Positions 1-8,271 of a DNA stretch of 48,765 nucleotides are shown piece by piece. Source of the stretch: an uncultured Lachnospiraceae bacterium (GTDB lineage Bacteria > Bacillota > Clostridia > Lachnospirales > Lachnospiraceae); contig CAMNQH010000024.1 in the NCBI GenBank assembly GCA_946549035.1, positions 1 through 48,765 of the forward strand, in the 5' to 3' direction. A program made the position numbers and the translations under genes. A model generated the notes under the pieces. It did not search any database, was not told the origin of the DNA, and was given only the letters and a program-made list of their open reading frames with translations. Each line of letters starts with the position of its first letter. Position 1 is the first letter of the stretch.

Positions 1-578
1 GTTTAAAAACCATGGCTCTGGACCGTTCTCTGACGCCGGCGATTATTGCCTATGAGGGATTGCAGTACCAACATATGTCGCCAGGGGTCTTTACAACAGA
101 AGCCCTTGCTTATATTAGTCAGCATCTTCGTATTTTGTCAGGATTTTATGGTGTGCTTTGTCCCTTTGACGGGGTAGTGCCCTATCGATTGGAGATGCAG
201 GCAAAGCTGTCGGGGAACGGATACAAAGATTTATATGAATTTTGGGGAGACCGGCTGTATCAAAGTCTGGCGGAAGGTGACAGAACGATTATAAACTTGG
301 CTTCCAAGGAATATTCCCGTTGTATAGAGAATTATCTAAAGCCGGAGGATCAGTACATTACAGTAGAATTTGGAGAATGGAAAGAGGGAAAGGTGGTACA
401 AAAAGGGACCTTGGCAAAGATGGCCCGAGGAGAGATGGTGCGCTTTCTTGCGGAAAACCAGATTCAAGATGTGAGGGACATGAAAGAATTTCAGGCGTTA
501 CATTTTTCCTATTCCAAGGAATGCTCCAGTGAAACTACATATGTATTTCTAAGGGAAAACAAAACTACTGATTTATAA
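1..578 (+). CDS. yaaA: YaaA family peroxide stress protein (5' end cut by window)
   Basis: The reading frame is already open at base 3, so the N-terminal roughly 65-70 residues lie outside the window; the ATG at 12 is internal. The visible part keeps family landmarks: a YEGLQY-type segment, the SGFYGVLCPFDGV stretch, PYRLEM, LYEFWGD and INLASKEY, and a late ARGEMVRF element, all in the order seen in E. coli YaaA (about 250 residues). Known role: YaaA limits intracellular iron and DNA damage during peroxide stress and has a DNA-binding fold; the biochemical mechanism is less settled. It ends at a TAA and the next gene follows after 45 bases, so the two could be co-transcribed. Confidence 0.9.
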   Translation, partial: LKTMALDRSLTPAIIAYEGLQYQHMSPGVFTTEALAYISQHLRILSGFYGVLCPFDGVVPYRLEMQAKLSGNGYKDLYEFWGDRLYQSLAEGDRTIINLASKEYSRCIENYLKPEDQYITVEFGEWKEGKVVQKGTLAKMARGEMVRFLAENQIQDVRDMKEFQALHFSYSKECSSETTYVFLRENKTTDL

Positions 579-623
579 GAAAGCAATAGAAAAAGCACAT
601 CCCCGGGGTGGGAAAGGAAACAT

Positions 624-1295
624 ATGAAGCGAGAGATTGATATCAACGATATTTCCGATGGGAGACTTTACGGTTTAAATGATATGGTGCGGGCAGATTG
701 TAATGACTGTCTCGGTTGTTCTTCCTGCTGCAGGGGGATGGGAGATTCCATTGTCCTGGATCCCAGGGATATATTCCAGATGAGTCTGGGAACAGGTAAA
801 AGTCCCAAGGAGCTGCTAGAAACCTGCCTGGAGCTGAATGTGGTGGAAGGAATTATATTGCCCCATTTAAAGCTGGCGGGGGAGACGGAAGCCTGTCCTT
901 TTTTGAATTCGGAAGGAAGATGCAGGATTCATAAGTTTCGTCCGGGCATTTGCCGGTTATTCCCCTTGGGGCGCATGTATGAGAATCGGGAAATAAAATA
1001 TTTTCTCCAAATACATGAATGTCCCAAGCCTTCTAAGGGCAAGGTGAAAGTAAAAAAGTGGCTGGATGTTCCGGAAGCAAAGCAATACGAGCAATTTATT
1101 CTGGAATGGCATTATCTTCTGTTAGATTTGCAGGATGAAATGGAGAAAAGACAGGAAGATCAGTTTCAAAAAGATGTAAATATGCTTTTACTGCAGCTTT
1201 TTTACCTTTGCCCATATGAAGCCGACAGAGATTTTTATCAGCAGTTTCAGGAACGGAAACATAAAATTTCACAGGCTTTCATTGTGAAACCATAA
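624..1295 (+). CDS. YkgJ-type cysteine cluster protein
   Basis: A 223-residue cytosolic protein. The N-terminal half holds the YkgJ/UPF0153 cysteine pattern: C26, C29, C32, C35 and C36, followed by C91, C100 and C110, with the typical CPFL...CRIH...PGICRLFP order. Such proteins are predicted to bind iron-sulfur or zinc; no reaction is established. The C-terminal 90 residues are charged, helical and not recognised. An AAAGGA Shine-Dalgarno site lies 6-8 bases before the ATG. It follows yaaA closely and ends before a strong hairpin terminator shared with the convergent symporter gene. Confidence 0.85.
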   Translation: MKREIDINDISDGRLYGLNDMVRADCNDCLGCSSCCRGMGDSIVLDPRDIFQMSLGTGKSPKELLETCLELNVVEGIILPHLKLAGETEACPFLNSEGRCRIHKFRPGICRLFPLGRMYENREIKYFLQIHECPKPSKGKVKVKKWLDVPEAKQYEQFILEWHYLLLDLQDEMEKRQEDQFQKDVNMLLLQLFYLCPYEADRDFYQQFQERKHKISQAFIVKP

Positions 1296-1311
1296 TAAAA
1301 CGAAAGAAAAG

Positions 1312-1364
1312 TCCTCCGTGGATAGAAGGAGATATACTCCTAGCCACGGAGGATTTTATATTTT
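1312..1364. terminator. Bidirectional Rho-independent terminator
   Basis: A perfect 10-bp stem (1312-1321 with 1344-1353) encloses a smaller GGAG/CTCC stem and is followed on the plus strand by a T-rich run. It ends the yaaA-ykgJ transcript and overlaps the last codons of the convergent symporter gene. Confidence 0.85.
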
Positions 1365-2690
1365 TTTCAATTCTCTGCGTGTTTCTGTAATAATTTTTTT
1401 TCGCAGTAACCAAAGACAGGCCAGATTTGGCAAGGCCATACAGGCATTCAACAAATCTGAAATTCCCCAAACCCTTTCCAGAGAAACAACAGCGCCTAAA
1501 TAGACGCTTACAAGGTATAGCACCTGATAGGCTTTTGTTGCTCGCTCCCCTGCAAGGAAGCGGACGGCGCATTCTCCATAGTAGCACCAGCCCAGAATTG
1601 TGGCAAATGCAAAAAGAATCAAGGACAGGGAAAGGATTTCCGTTCCCCAAAAGGGAAGCTGGGAAAAAGCCGTGAGACACAGGCTGTCTATGGGAATTTC
1701 TGTATAAGCCTGAGGATTTTTTAAAATGCTGCTTACGATGACCAGCCCAGTGACGGCGCAGATTACTACGGTATCCCAGAAGGGCCCCGTCATGGAAATC
1801 AGCCCCTGAGTAACAGGAGAGGAAGTGCGGGCGCAGGCGGCCGCCATCGGAATAGAGCCAAGGCCGGCTTCATTGGTAAAAAGCCCCCGGGAAATGCCGG
1901 TGCGGATGCCCAGCATAACAGCGGTTCCGGTAAATCCTCCGGCAAAGGCTTTCCCGGAGAATGCAGACCGGATGATAATGGAAAACGCATCCGGAAGAAA
2001 ACTGCGATTTGCATACAGCAAATAAAAGCAGCCCGCCAGATAAAACAGGCTCATAAAAGGAACTAGAAACGTGCAGATGGAGGAAATTTGCCGAACGCCT
2101 CCCAACATGACGAAGCCGGCCAAGAGAGCGGCCGCCATACCTATGATGTGAGGGGAAATGGTTATATGGGACAATATAGCGGAACAGATGGAGTGGGACT
2201 GGACGCTGCTGCCCATACCGAATGAGGCCAATATGGCGGCAAGAGAAAAAAGTATGGCCAGCCATTTTTTATGTAGACCGTTTTTCAGCACATACATAGG
2301 CCCGCCCATATAATGTCCCTCTTTGTTGCGTATGCGCCAGGAAACGGAAAGAAAGCATTCTCCATAGCAGGTGGCGATTCCTAGCAGCCCCGTAAGCCAG
2401 CACCAAAAGACGGCTCCCGGGCCGCCGATGGCAATGGCTGTAGAGATACCAATGATATTTCCGGTGCCGATGGTGGCTGCAAGAGCCGTGGAAAGGGCGC
2501 CATAGGGGGAGACGCCTTCCCCATTAGGTTCGGATTTGGAGAAACTTAAGCGGATACCTCGAGGCAGATATTTTTGGATAACCCCCAATCGTAGGGTAAA
2601 ATATAAATGAGTTCCGGCCAGGAGGAAAAGCATAGGACAGGCCCACAAAAAATTAGTAAAGGAATCAATCCAGGAAAAAATAACTTGCAT
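1356..2690 (-). CDS. Sodium:alanine/glycine symporter, AGCS family
   Basis: Integral membrane protein of about 444 residues that should import alanine or glycine with sodium. The AGCS signature region GTGNIIGISTAIAIGGPGA is present, followed by FWCWLTGLLG, a GGPMYV segment, and GLFTNEAGLGS near the substrate and cation site; about ten hydrophobic segments are visible. An in-frame ATG five codons upstream (2705) lacks an SD, whereas the ATG at 2690 has GTGGGGA six bases before it, so I take 2690. It lies 58 bases downstream of the germination gene on the same strand and may be read through from it. The exact amino acid cannot be told from sequence. Confidence 0.88.
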   Translation of the reverse strand: MQVIFSWIDSFTNFLWACPMLFLLAGTHLYFTLRLGVIQKYLPRGIRLSFSKSEPNGEGVSPYGALSTALAATIGTGNIIGISTAIAIGGPGAVFWCWLTGLLGIATCYGECFLSVSWRIRNKEGHYMGGPMYVLKNGLHKKWLAILFSLAAILASFGMGSSVQSHSICSAILSHITISPHIIGMAAALLAGFVMLGGVRQISSICTFLVPFMSLFYLAGCFYLLYANRSFLPDAFSIIIRSAFSGKAFAGGFTGTAVMLGIRTGISRGLFTNEAGLGSIPMAAACARTSSPVTQGLISMTGPFWDTVVICAVTGLVIVSSILKNPQAYTEIPIDSLCLTAFSQLPFWGTEILSLSLILFAFATILGWCYYGECAVRFLAGERATKAYQVLYLVSVYLGAVVSLERVWGISDLLNACMALPNLACLWLLRKKIITETRRELKKI

Positions 2691-2748
2691 ATGAAATCCC
2701 CACATCTGTATTGGTAGAAGATATGCAGGTTTATAAAAGTTAGAACCT

Positions 2749-4167
2749 TTACTTTTTGGCGGATTCCGGTAATGTGATGCGCAGAAATCTTCGCAGCAGC
2801 TCTTTTCCCCGGAAAGGAATCAGGGGATAGAGGTAGCTTTTGCCGGAAAGCGTACGGTTGGTCAAAAGCGCAATGACTGTGACGGCAACGCCGGTGAGAA
2901 GTCCCCATGTGCCAAATACGCCGGTGAGGATCAGCATAAGAAGACGGAGGAATTTTAATGCGTAGCTTAATTCAAAGCTGGCCTGAGAATAGTTGGCAAT
3001 AGCCACAAAAGCCATATACAGCATGGTTTGGGAGTTAAACCATCCGGAACTTACAGTGTAATCTCCAAGAACGATTCCGGCTACTACGCTTAAGGGAGTG
3101 CTTAACATGCTGGGAGTATTCAGAGAGGCCAGCCGAAGTCCGTCAATGGCAAATTCCAGAATTAGAAGCTGTATCAGCAGGGGAACGTGAATTTCCTCTG
3201 TAATCTGAATAAAAGACAGCCCAGAGGGAATCCATTGGGGATGCTGCATGAGGAGGAGCCACAGGGGCGTCAGAAATAAGGCGATTAAGTTGATTATCAT
3301 TCTGGACAGCCTCAGATACGTTCCGGTGAGAGGAGGAAAGTAATAGTCGTCTGCTTCCTCTGTAATTTCAAATAAGGTGGTAGGAAGTATCATAGCGGAG
3401 GGGGAATTGTCAATCAAAATGACAATACTTCCCTCTAAGATGGAAGCGGCCGCAGTGTCCGGTCGCTCTGTATATTTGAATTTGGGAAAAGGATTCAGCC
3501 AGTTCTTCCGAAACATGGCTTCGGCAAGGCTTTCCGTATTCATGGTCAGAGAATCAATATGAATGCTTTTCAGTTTATCTTTTACCTTTTCTAAAAATTT
3601 TTCATCTACCCGATGCTTCATATAAGATAGTACAATGTCTGTGTGGGAGCTTTCACCCAAGGAGGTGATTTCCATAATAAGATCCGGATGACGGATTCGG
3701 CGGCGGATTAATGCGGTGTTAAAGACAATGGTTTCCACAAAACCGTCCTTAGAGCCCCTTAATACTTTGTCCTTGTCAGGTTCTTCCACGCTTCGGGCCG
3801 GATAAGTACGGAAATCTATTCCAAGGGCCTGGTGGAAGCCATCGATAAACAGTATGGGAACTCCAGACAGCAGCATGGTGGTAATCTGCCCCGGATCCTT
3901 TAACAAGTCAACTTCGCCATAAGGAAGCAATAATTTAGAAAAGCCGTGTGCGTCCGTTGGCATTTCGTTCTTGGGAATTTTGTAGAAAAATTCCATTAGT
4001 TTTTCCAAAATATCGTCTTTGTTTAAGCCGTCGATAAAATACAGGCAGGAGGTTTTTCCTGCAATCTCAATGACACGATAGAGAATGTCAAAGTTCTCTT
4101 CAATATTTAAAATTCTGTTAAAATTGCGTATATTTTCCTGAATATTTATACTAAATTTTACATTCAT
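2749..4167 (-). CDS. GerA-family spore germination protein (SpoVAF-like)
   Basis: A 472-residue protein of the GerA/GerBA/SpoVAF family. The N-terminal 250 residues form the soluble domain, with the family segments PARSVEEPDKDKVLRGSKDG and VETIVFNTALIRRRI; the rest carries about five membrane segments plus the conserved PP..GTYLRL..M and NTPSMLSTPLS elements. These proteins sit in the inner spore membrane and take part in nutrient-triggered germination. The absence of adjacent gerB- and gerC-type partners and the shortish N-terminus fit SpoVAF better than a GerA-type receptor subunit, but this is inference. SD GAGAGG precedes the ATG. A sigma-G-type promoter sits about 40 bases upstream, matching forespore expression. 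Confidence 0.87.
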   Translation of the reverse strand: MNVKFSINIQENIRNFNRILNIEENFDILYRVIEIAGKTSCLYFIDGLNKDDILEKLMEFFYKIPKNEMPTDAHGFSKLLLPYGEVDLLKDPGQITTMLLSGVPILFIDGFHQALGIDFRTYPARSVEEPDKDKVLRGSKDGFVETIVFNTALIRRRIRHPDLIMEITSLGESSHTDIVLSYMKHRVDEKFLEKVKDKLKSIHIDSLTMNTESLAEAMFRKNWLNPFPKFKYTERPDTAAASILEGSIVILIDNSPSAMILPTTLFEITEEADDYYFPPLTGTYLRLSRMIINLIALFLTPLWLLLMQHPQWIPSGLSFIQITEEIHVPLLIQLLILEFAIDGLRLASLNTPSMLSTPLSVVAGIVLGDYTVSSGWFNSQTMLYMAFVAIANYSQASFELSYALKFLRLLMLILTGVFGTWGLLTGVAVTVIALLTNRTLSGKSYLYPLIPFRGKELLRRFLRITLPESAKK

Positions 4168-4206
4168 AGAGGACCTCTCAATTTTGAAGTATCAGATAAG
4201 TGCCCT

Positions 4207-4235
4207 TAGTATGTGGGATTATTACAAAAATATTC
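4207..4235 (-). promoter_or_regulatory. Sigma-G-type (forespore) promoter
   Basis: On the minus strand GAATA (4235-4231) and CATACTA (4213-4207) are 17 bases apart. Both fit the sigma-G consensus (GHATR, then CATWHTA). The predicted start near 4200 gives a leader of about 33 bases for the germination gene. Confidence 0.6.
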
Positions 4236-4303
4236 TGATGATTCCAGAATACGTTGGTCAGGGAACACTAGAGGATAATAGAAAAGGCTAAGAAAAGTTC
4301 GGA

Positions 4304-4332
4304 TTGCCTTTTTTCCAAACTTGGATTACAAT
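4304..4332 (+). promoter_or_regulatory. Sigma-A-type promoter of the cation exporter
   Basis: TTGCCT (4304-4309) and TACAAT (4327-4332) are separated by 17 bases; the TTG start codon follows 33 bases later. Confidence 0.5.
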
Positions 4333-4364
4333 AGACCATACGTTAGAAACAGGGAGGCGGTTAG

Positions 4365-5540
4365 TTGGTCGGTTTTTTGGCAAAGCACCTGATTCGGGAT
4401 TATGAAAATGTAAAAGACCCCAGGGTAAGGCAAGCTTATGGCATATTATGTGGTACGATTGGAATATGTTTAAATATCTTACTGTTTGTAGGAAAGTTTG
4501 TGGCAGGGAGCGTGACAAAATCTATTTCCATTACGGCAGACGCCTTTAATAATCTGTCAGATGCAGGCTCATCCTTTGTGACCCTGGCAGGTTTTAAAAT
4601 GGCAGGTGCAAAGCCGGATATGGGACATCCCTTCGGACACGGGAGAATAGAATATATTGCAGGCCTTGTGGTTTCCGGTGTTATAATTATCATGGCTTTT
4701 GAATTGGTAAAAAGTTCCGTGGTAAAAATTATACATCCCCAGTCTGTAGAATACAGCCGTTTTGCAATGGTCATACTACTGGTGTCCATTGGGGTAAAGC
4801 TGTATATGTACGCCTATAATCGTGCAGTAGCAAAAAAACTGGATTCTGCGGCTGTATGGGCAGTGGCAATGGATAGTTTTAGCGATTCCTGTGCAACCGG
4901 GGTGGTATTTTTGGCTGCCATGGCAGGGAAGCTTGCGGACCTTCCTCTGGACGGCTATTGCGGCGTACTGGTAGGCCTCTTTATTTTTTATGCCGGCGTC
5001 AAGGCGGCGAAAGAGACGCTGGATCCCCTGCTGGGGCAGGCGCCGGAACCTGAATTTGTAGAGCAGGTTGAAAAACTGGTGTTATCTCATGAAGAAGTAT
5101 GCGGTATCCATGATCTGATTGTACATGATTATGGACCTGGCAGGAGGTTTCTTTCCGTTCATGCAGAAGTTCCCGCAGATGGAGATATTTTAAAGCTTCA
5201 TGAAGTGATTGACCATATTGAAGTTTCACTGCAAAAAGAACTGAAATGTGCTGCGGTGATACATATGGACCCAGTTGTGACGTCGGATGAAGGGATTTTA
5301 GCTTTAAAAGATCAAATTATCAGAATCCTTCGGCGTGTAGATCCTTCTATAACCATGCATGATTTCCGCGTGGTGCCTGGAACGGTCAGGACGAACTTGA
5401 TGTTTGATGTGGCAGTGCCTTATGATTTTCGGATGGATGATGATGAAACAGCAAAAGCCATTCAAAACCAGGTGAAAGGAGTTCTGGGGGAAGAATATGT
5501 TTGCATCATACAGGTGGATAAGACTTATAAAAGAGGGTGA
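4365..5540 (+). CDS. Cation diffusion facilitator (CDF) exporter
   Basis: Membrane protein of 391 residues that should export divalent metal (zinc, manganese or iron) in exchange for protons. TM2 carries ADAFNNLSDAGSS, the cytosolic loop the GHPFGHGRIEY motif, and TM5 the MDSFSDS metal-site motif. After six membrane segments comes a cytosolic ferredoxin-like domain (about residues 210-290) and an extra C-terminal part of about 90 residues that looks like a second such fold. The start is a TTG at 4365 preceded by AGGGAGG; no better ATG exists. It stands alone behind its own promoter. The metal cannot be assigned from sequence. Confidence 0.88.
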   Translation: MVGFLAKHLIRDYENVKDPRVRQAYGILCGTIGICLNILLFVGKFVAGSVTKSISITADAFNNLSDAGSSFVTLAGFKMAGAKPDMGHPFGHGRIEYIAGLVVSGVIIIMAFELVKSSVVKIIHPQSVEYSRFAMVILLVSIGVKLYMYAYNRAVAKKLDSAAVWAVAMDSFSDSCATGVVFLAAMAGKLADLPLDGYCGVLVGLFIFYAGVKAAKETLDPLLGQAPEPEFVEQVEKLVLSHEEVCGIHDLIVHDYGPGRRFLSVHAEVPADGDILKLHEVIDHIEVSLQKELKCAAVIHMDPVVTSDEGILALKDQIIRILRRVDPSITMHDFRVVPGTVRTNLMFDVAVPYDFRMDDDETAKAIQNQVKGVLGEEYVCIIQVDKTYKRG

Positions 5541-5703
5541 AAGTATCGGAAAAATGGATAGTTTTCTTGTCAGAAACCGTTTTCTTTCGTAGGAAATTAA
5601 CAGATTTGGGAAAACCATATTGCAAAAGGGCAGGATTTGTTGTATATTTCAAGTATTGTGTGAACGTAAAGGTACATCGTAACGATGAGAAAGTGAGTTA
5701 GGA

Positions 5704-5961
5704 ATGAGTGAAAAGAAAGTGATTGTTTCAAATGTTGAGAGAGAGCACAAAAATCCCATTGCTGAGCTGGTACAAGTTGCCTGTCAATTTGACAGTGAGA
5801 TTACTCTGGAAAGCGAAGAGAAACGTATCAATGCCAAGAGCATTATGGGAATCATGGCTTTTAACCCATCCAAAGGAATGTCTGTCAATATCGTAGCGGA
5901 TGGCCAGGATGAACAGGAAGCGCTGATAGCCATGGAACGATTCCTGGTCTGTCAGGCATAA
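5704..5961 (+). CDS. HPr-like phosphocarrier protein with unusual active site
   Basis: An 85-residue HPr fold. His15 aligns with the phosphorylated histidine of HPr and Ser46 sits in the KSIMGIM regulatory-site motif, but the usual HARP active-site loop is replaced by EHKNP, so Arg17 is Asn and the preceding Gly-Ile/Leu is Arg-Glu. Length and the C-terminal helix are otherwise normal. In the PTS, HPr passes phosphate from enzyme I to sugar permeases. No ptsI is nearby, and the altered loop makes a regulatory (Crh-like) or specialised role possible. The SD is weak (TTAGGA). The gene is monocistronic and closed by a strong terminator. Confidence 0.8.
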   Translation: MSEKKVIVSNVEREHKNPIAELVQVACQFDSEITLESEEKRINAKSIMGIMAFNPSKGMSVNIVADGQDEQEALIAMERFLVCQA

Positions 5962-5998
5962 GAGAATAGATAGAGCGGTTGCAGAAGCACACAATAGA

Positions 5999-6038
5999 AG
6001 GGGCAGGTTTCTAATATGTAAGAAACCTGCCCCTTTTG
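5999..6038. terminator. Rho-independent terminator between HPr-like gene and prs
   Basis: A perfect 14-bp stem (5999-6012 with 6021-6034), 8-base loop and a TTTT tail. The A-rich other side may let it serve the convergent prs gene as well. Confidence 0.85.
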
Positions 6039-6062
6039 TGATTGTATGGAAATATGATTGCC

Positions 6063-7241
6063 TTAGGAATGGCTTTCTTTATATTTTTTTACCAGAGATT
6101 CGATTCTTTCATACGGATTCAACAAGTCACTGATGGAAGTATCATGGTTTAGCGTATCAATGATATATGCAATATATTTGCTCATATCGCAATTAAGATA
6201 GTAATCTTTGCTTAACAGTTCTGGTGATTGGTAGGTAAGATTGGTGGTTACTACCCGGTAGATCAGGCCGTCTTCCACGGCTTTATCAAATTTTTCCAGG
6301 CCGTTGGTAAACAGGCCAAAGGTAGCAACCACAAAAATGCGTCCTGCCTTGCGTTTTTTCAGCTCTGTGGCTACGTCTATCATGCTGTCGCCGGAAGAAA
6401 TCATATCGTCAATAATAATCACATCTTTATTTTCTACAGAGGAACCCAGGAATTCATGGGCTACAATGGGGTTGCGGCCGTCTATAATTTTGCTGTAATC
6501 CCGTCTCTTATAGAACATACCCATATCCAGGCCCAGTACATTTGCAAGATACACGGCCCGGTTGGTTCCGCCTTCGTCGGGACTGATTACCATCATATGA
6601 TTGCTGTCTATTTTTAGGTCGTCTACATGGCCTAAGATACTCTTAATAAACTGGTAGGAAGGCTGAACTGTCTCGAAGCCTTTCAGCGGAATGGCATTCT
6701 GAACTCTGGGGTCGTGGGCGTCAAATGTAATAATATTATCTACACCCATAGCGGTAAGCTCCTGTAAGGCCATCGCGCAGTCTAAAGAATCTCTTCCGGT
6801 CCGTTTGTGCTGGCGGCTCTCATACAGAAATGGCATAATGACAGTGATTCTTCTGGCTTTTCCGCCAACCGCAGAAATGACACGCTTTAGATCCTGGTAA
6901 TGATCGTCCGGAGACATGTGGTTGGGATAACCGCTGACCGTGTAAGTCAAGCTGTAATTGGTGACATCCACCATAATGAACAAATCATAGCCCCGAACAG
7001 ATTCTTCAATCGTACCCTTGGCTTCTCCGGTGCCGAAGCGGGGGGTTGTTACGCCGATGGTATAAGTATCTCTTTGATAGCCCTTGAAAACAATATTGTC
7101 TTCGTGCTCATGCTCTCTGGTGTATCTCCATTTTACCAGATACTTGTCCACCTTTTCGCCGATTTCCCGGCAGCTTTCCAGGGCAATCAGGCCAAGAGCC
7201 CCGGCAGGAATTGTTTCTAGGTTTCTCTCATCGTGTTGCAT
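6063..7241 (-). CDS. prs: Ribose-phosphate pyrophosphokinase (divergent long form)
   Basis: Cytosolic enzyme of 392 residues that would make PRPP from ribose 5-phosphate and ATP for nucleotide, histidine and tryptophan synthesis. Diagnostic parts are PFLYESRQHKRTGRDSLD in place of the usual RQDRK loop, ITFDAHDPRVQNA, SPDEGGTNRA and the PRPP-binding loop DVIIIDDMISSGDSM. It is about 75 residues longer than the usual 315-residue enzyme, with an N-terminal extension and an acidic EHEHED insert, a form I associate with Clostridia. SD GGAGGAAA precedes the ATG. It lies 31 bases after the dnaC-like gene on the same strand, so dnaD-dnaC-prs may form one operon. Confidence 0.85.
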   Translation of the reverse strand: MQHDERNLETIPAGALGLIALESCREIGEKVDKYLVKWRYTREHEHEDNIVFKGYQRDTYTIGVTTPRFGTGEAKGTIEESVRGYDLFIMVDVTNYSLTYTVSGYPNHMSPDDHYQDLKRVISAVGGKARRITVIMPFLYESRQHKRTGRDSLDCAMALQELTAMGVDNIITFDAHDPRVQNAIPLKGFETVQPSYQFIKSILGHVDDLKIDSNHMMVISPDEGGTNRAVYLANVLGLDMGMFYKRRDYSKIIDGRNPIVAHEFLGSSVENKDVIIIDDMISSGDSMIDVATELKKRKAGRIFVVATFGLFTNGLEKFDKAVEDGLIYRVVTTNLTYQSPELLSKDYYLNCDMSKYIAYIIDTLNHDTSISDLLNPYERIESLVKKYKESHS

Positions 7242-7272
7242 CAGGTTTCCTCCATAGATTCGTTTGTATATG

Positions 7273-8262
7273 TTAAATAGTTGCTTTTAACTTTTTTAAA
7301 ATACGGATGTCCTGCCCAAACATCTTAATCATGGTGTAATAGCTGGTGATTCGGGAAAAGGTCCGTTCAGAATAATGCTCCACAAGCTGGGAAATATTCA
7401 AGTTGGTGGATATAATTGTGGATTTCTCCCGCAATATCCGCTCATTAATACATAAAAATAATTGAGAACTGGTAAAGGAGTTGGAAAATTCCGTTCCAAG
7501 ATCGTCAATGATCAATAAATCACAATCAAACAGATTCTGATAGTCGGAGCTCACAGCCTCATCCTTGTAAAACGTGGTGCGTTCAAAAATTCGGAATAGT
7601 TCAAATGCGGTAAAGTAGATAACAGAATGTCCGGTATCCAGAAGCTCTTTTGCCGTACAGTTGGATAAGAATGTTTTCCCGATTCCTGTGTCCCCATAAA
7701 TAAACAGGTTTTCAAAAGCAGAATCAAACCGGGAAATAAATCCCCGGCATGCCGATACGGCTTGTCTTGCGCAGTCATAGCTGGAAATACCGGCTGCTTT
7801 ATTTATATCCTCCCGGGAATAATATTCCATAGAAAAGGTATCGAAATTTTCATGTTCTAAAATTCTTTTAATATTAGATTGGGTGTATACCAGATCGATA
7901 GCTGCCTGCCGGAAGCAATGACATTTTTTACTGCCAATATAACCTGTGTCCCGACAGTCCGGACAGCGGCAAGGCAGGTCGAAATAATTAGAGGGATATC
8001 CCATTTCCTGCATTAGCTTTTCTTTCTGGACAAACAGGGAGGAAAGCTCTTCTTTTAGTAAGGACATAGCCTGCTCGTCTCCGTTTAACATCATTTTGGC
8101 CCGGGAAACGGAAGTAGAAGAAATAGATTCCTCCAGTGTTTTCAGTCGGGGGCATCGTATATAGGCGTCTTTTTTTCTATACTGTAGAATACGTCCATTC
8201 TCAATCTGCTGTGCTTCATACTGTCGCATAATGGTATTGTACTGGGTATTTGTCAGGGACAT
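7273..8262 (-). CDS. DnaC/DnaI-type helicase loader ATPase
   Basis: AAA+ ATPase of 329 residues predicted to load the replicative helicase. The N-terminal part (about residues 1-95) is helical. A cysteine cluster CRCPDC...CHCF at about 98-117 suggests a zinc site as in DnaI. Walker A GDTGIGKT is at about 189-197 and Walker B LLIIDDLGTE follows, with an STNLNI sensor-like segment and an arginine-finger region near SERTFSRITS. TAGGAG precedes the ATG. It starts 9 bases after the dnaD-like gene, which supports a shared primosome role. Confidence 0.85.
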   Translation of the reverse strand: MSLTNTQYNTIMRQYEAQQIENGRILQYRKKDAYIRCPRLKTLEESISSTSVSRAKMMLNGDEQAMSLLKEELSSLFVQKEKLMQEMGYPSNYFDLPCRCPDCRDTGYIGSKKCHCFRQAAIDLVYTQSNIKRILEHENFDTFSMEYYSREDINKAAGISSYDCARQAVSACRGFISRFDSAFENLFIYGDTGIGKTFLSNCTAKELLDTGHSVIYFTAFELFRIFERTTFYKDEAVSSDYQNLFDCDLLIIDDLGTEFSNSFTSSQLFLCINERILREKSTIISTNLNISQLVEHYSERTFSRITSYYTMIKMFGQDIRILKKLKATI

Positions 8263-8271
8263 AAGGCTCTC

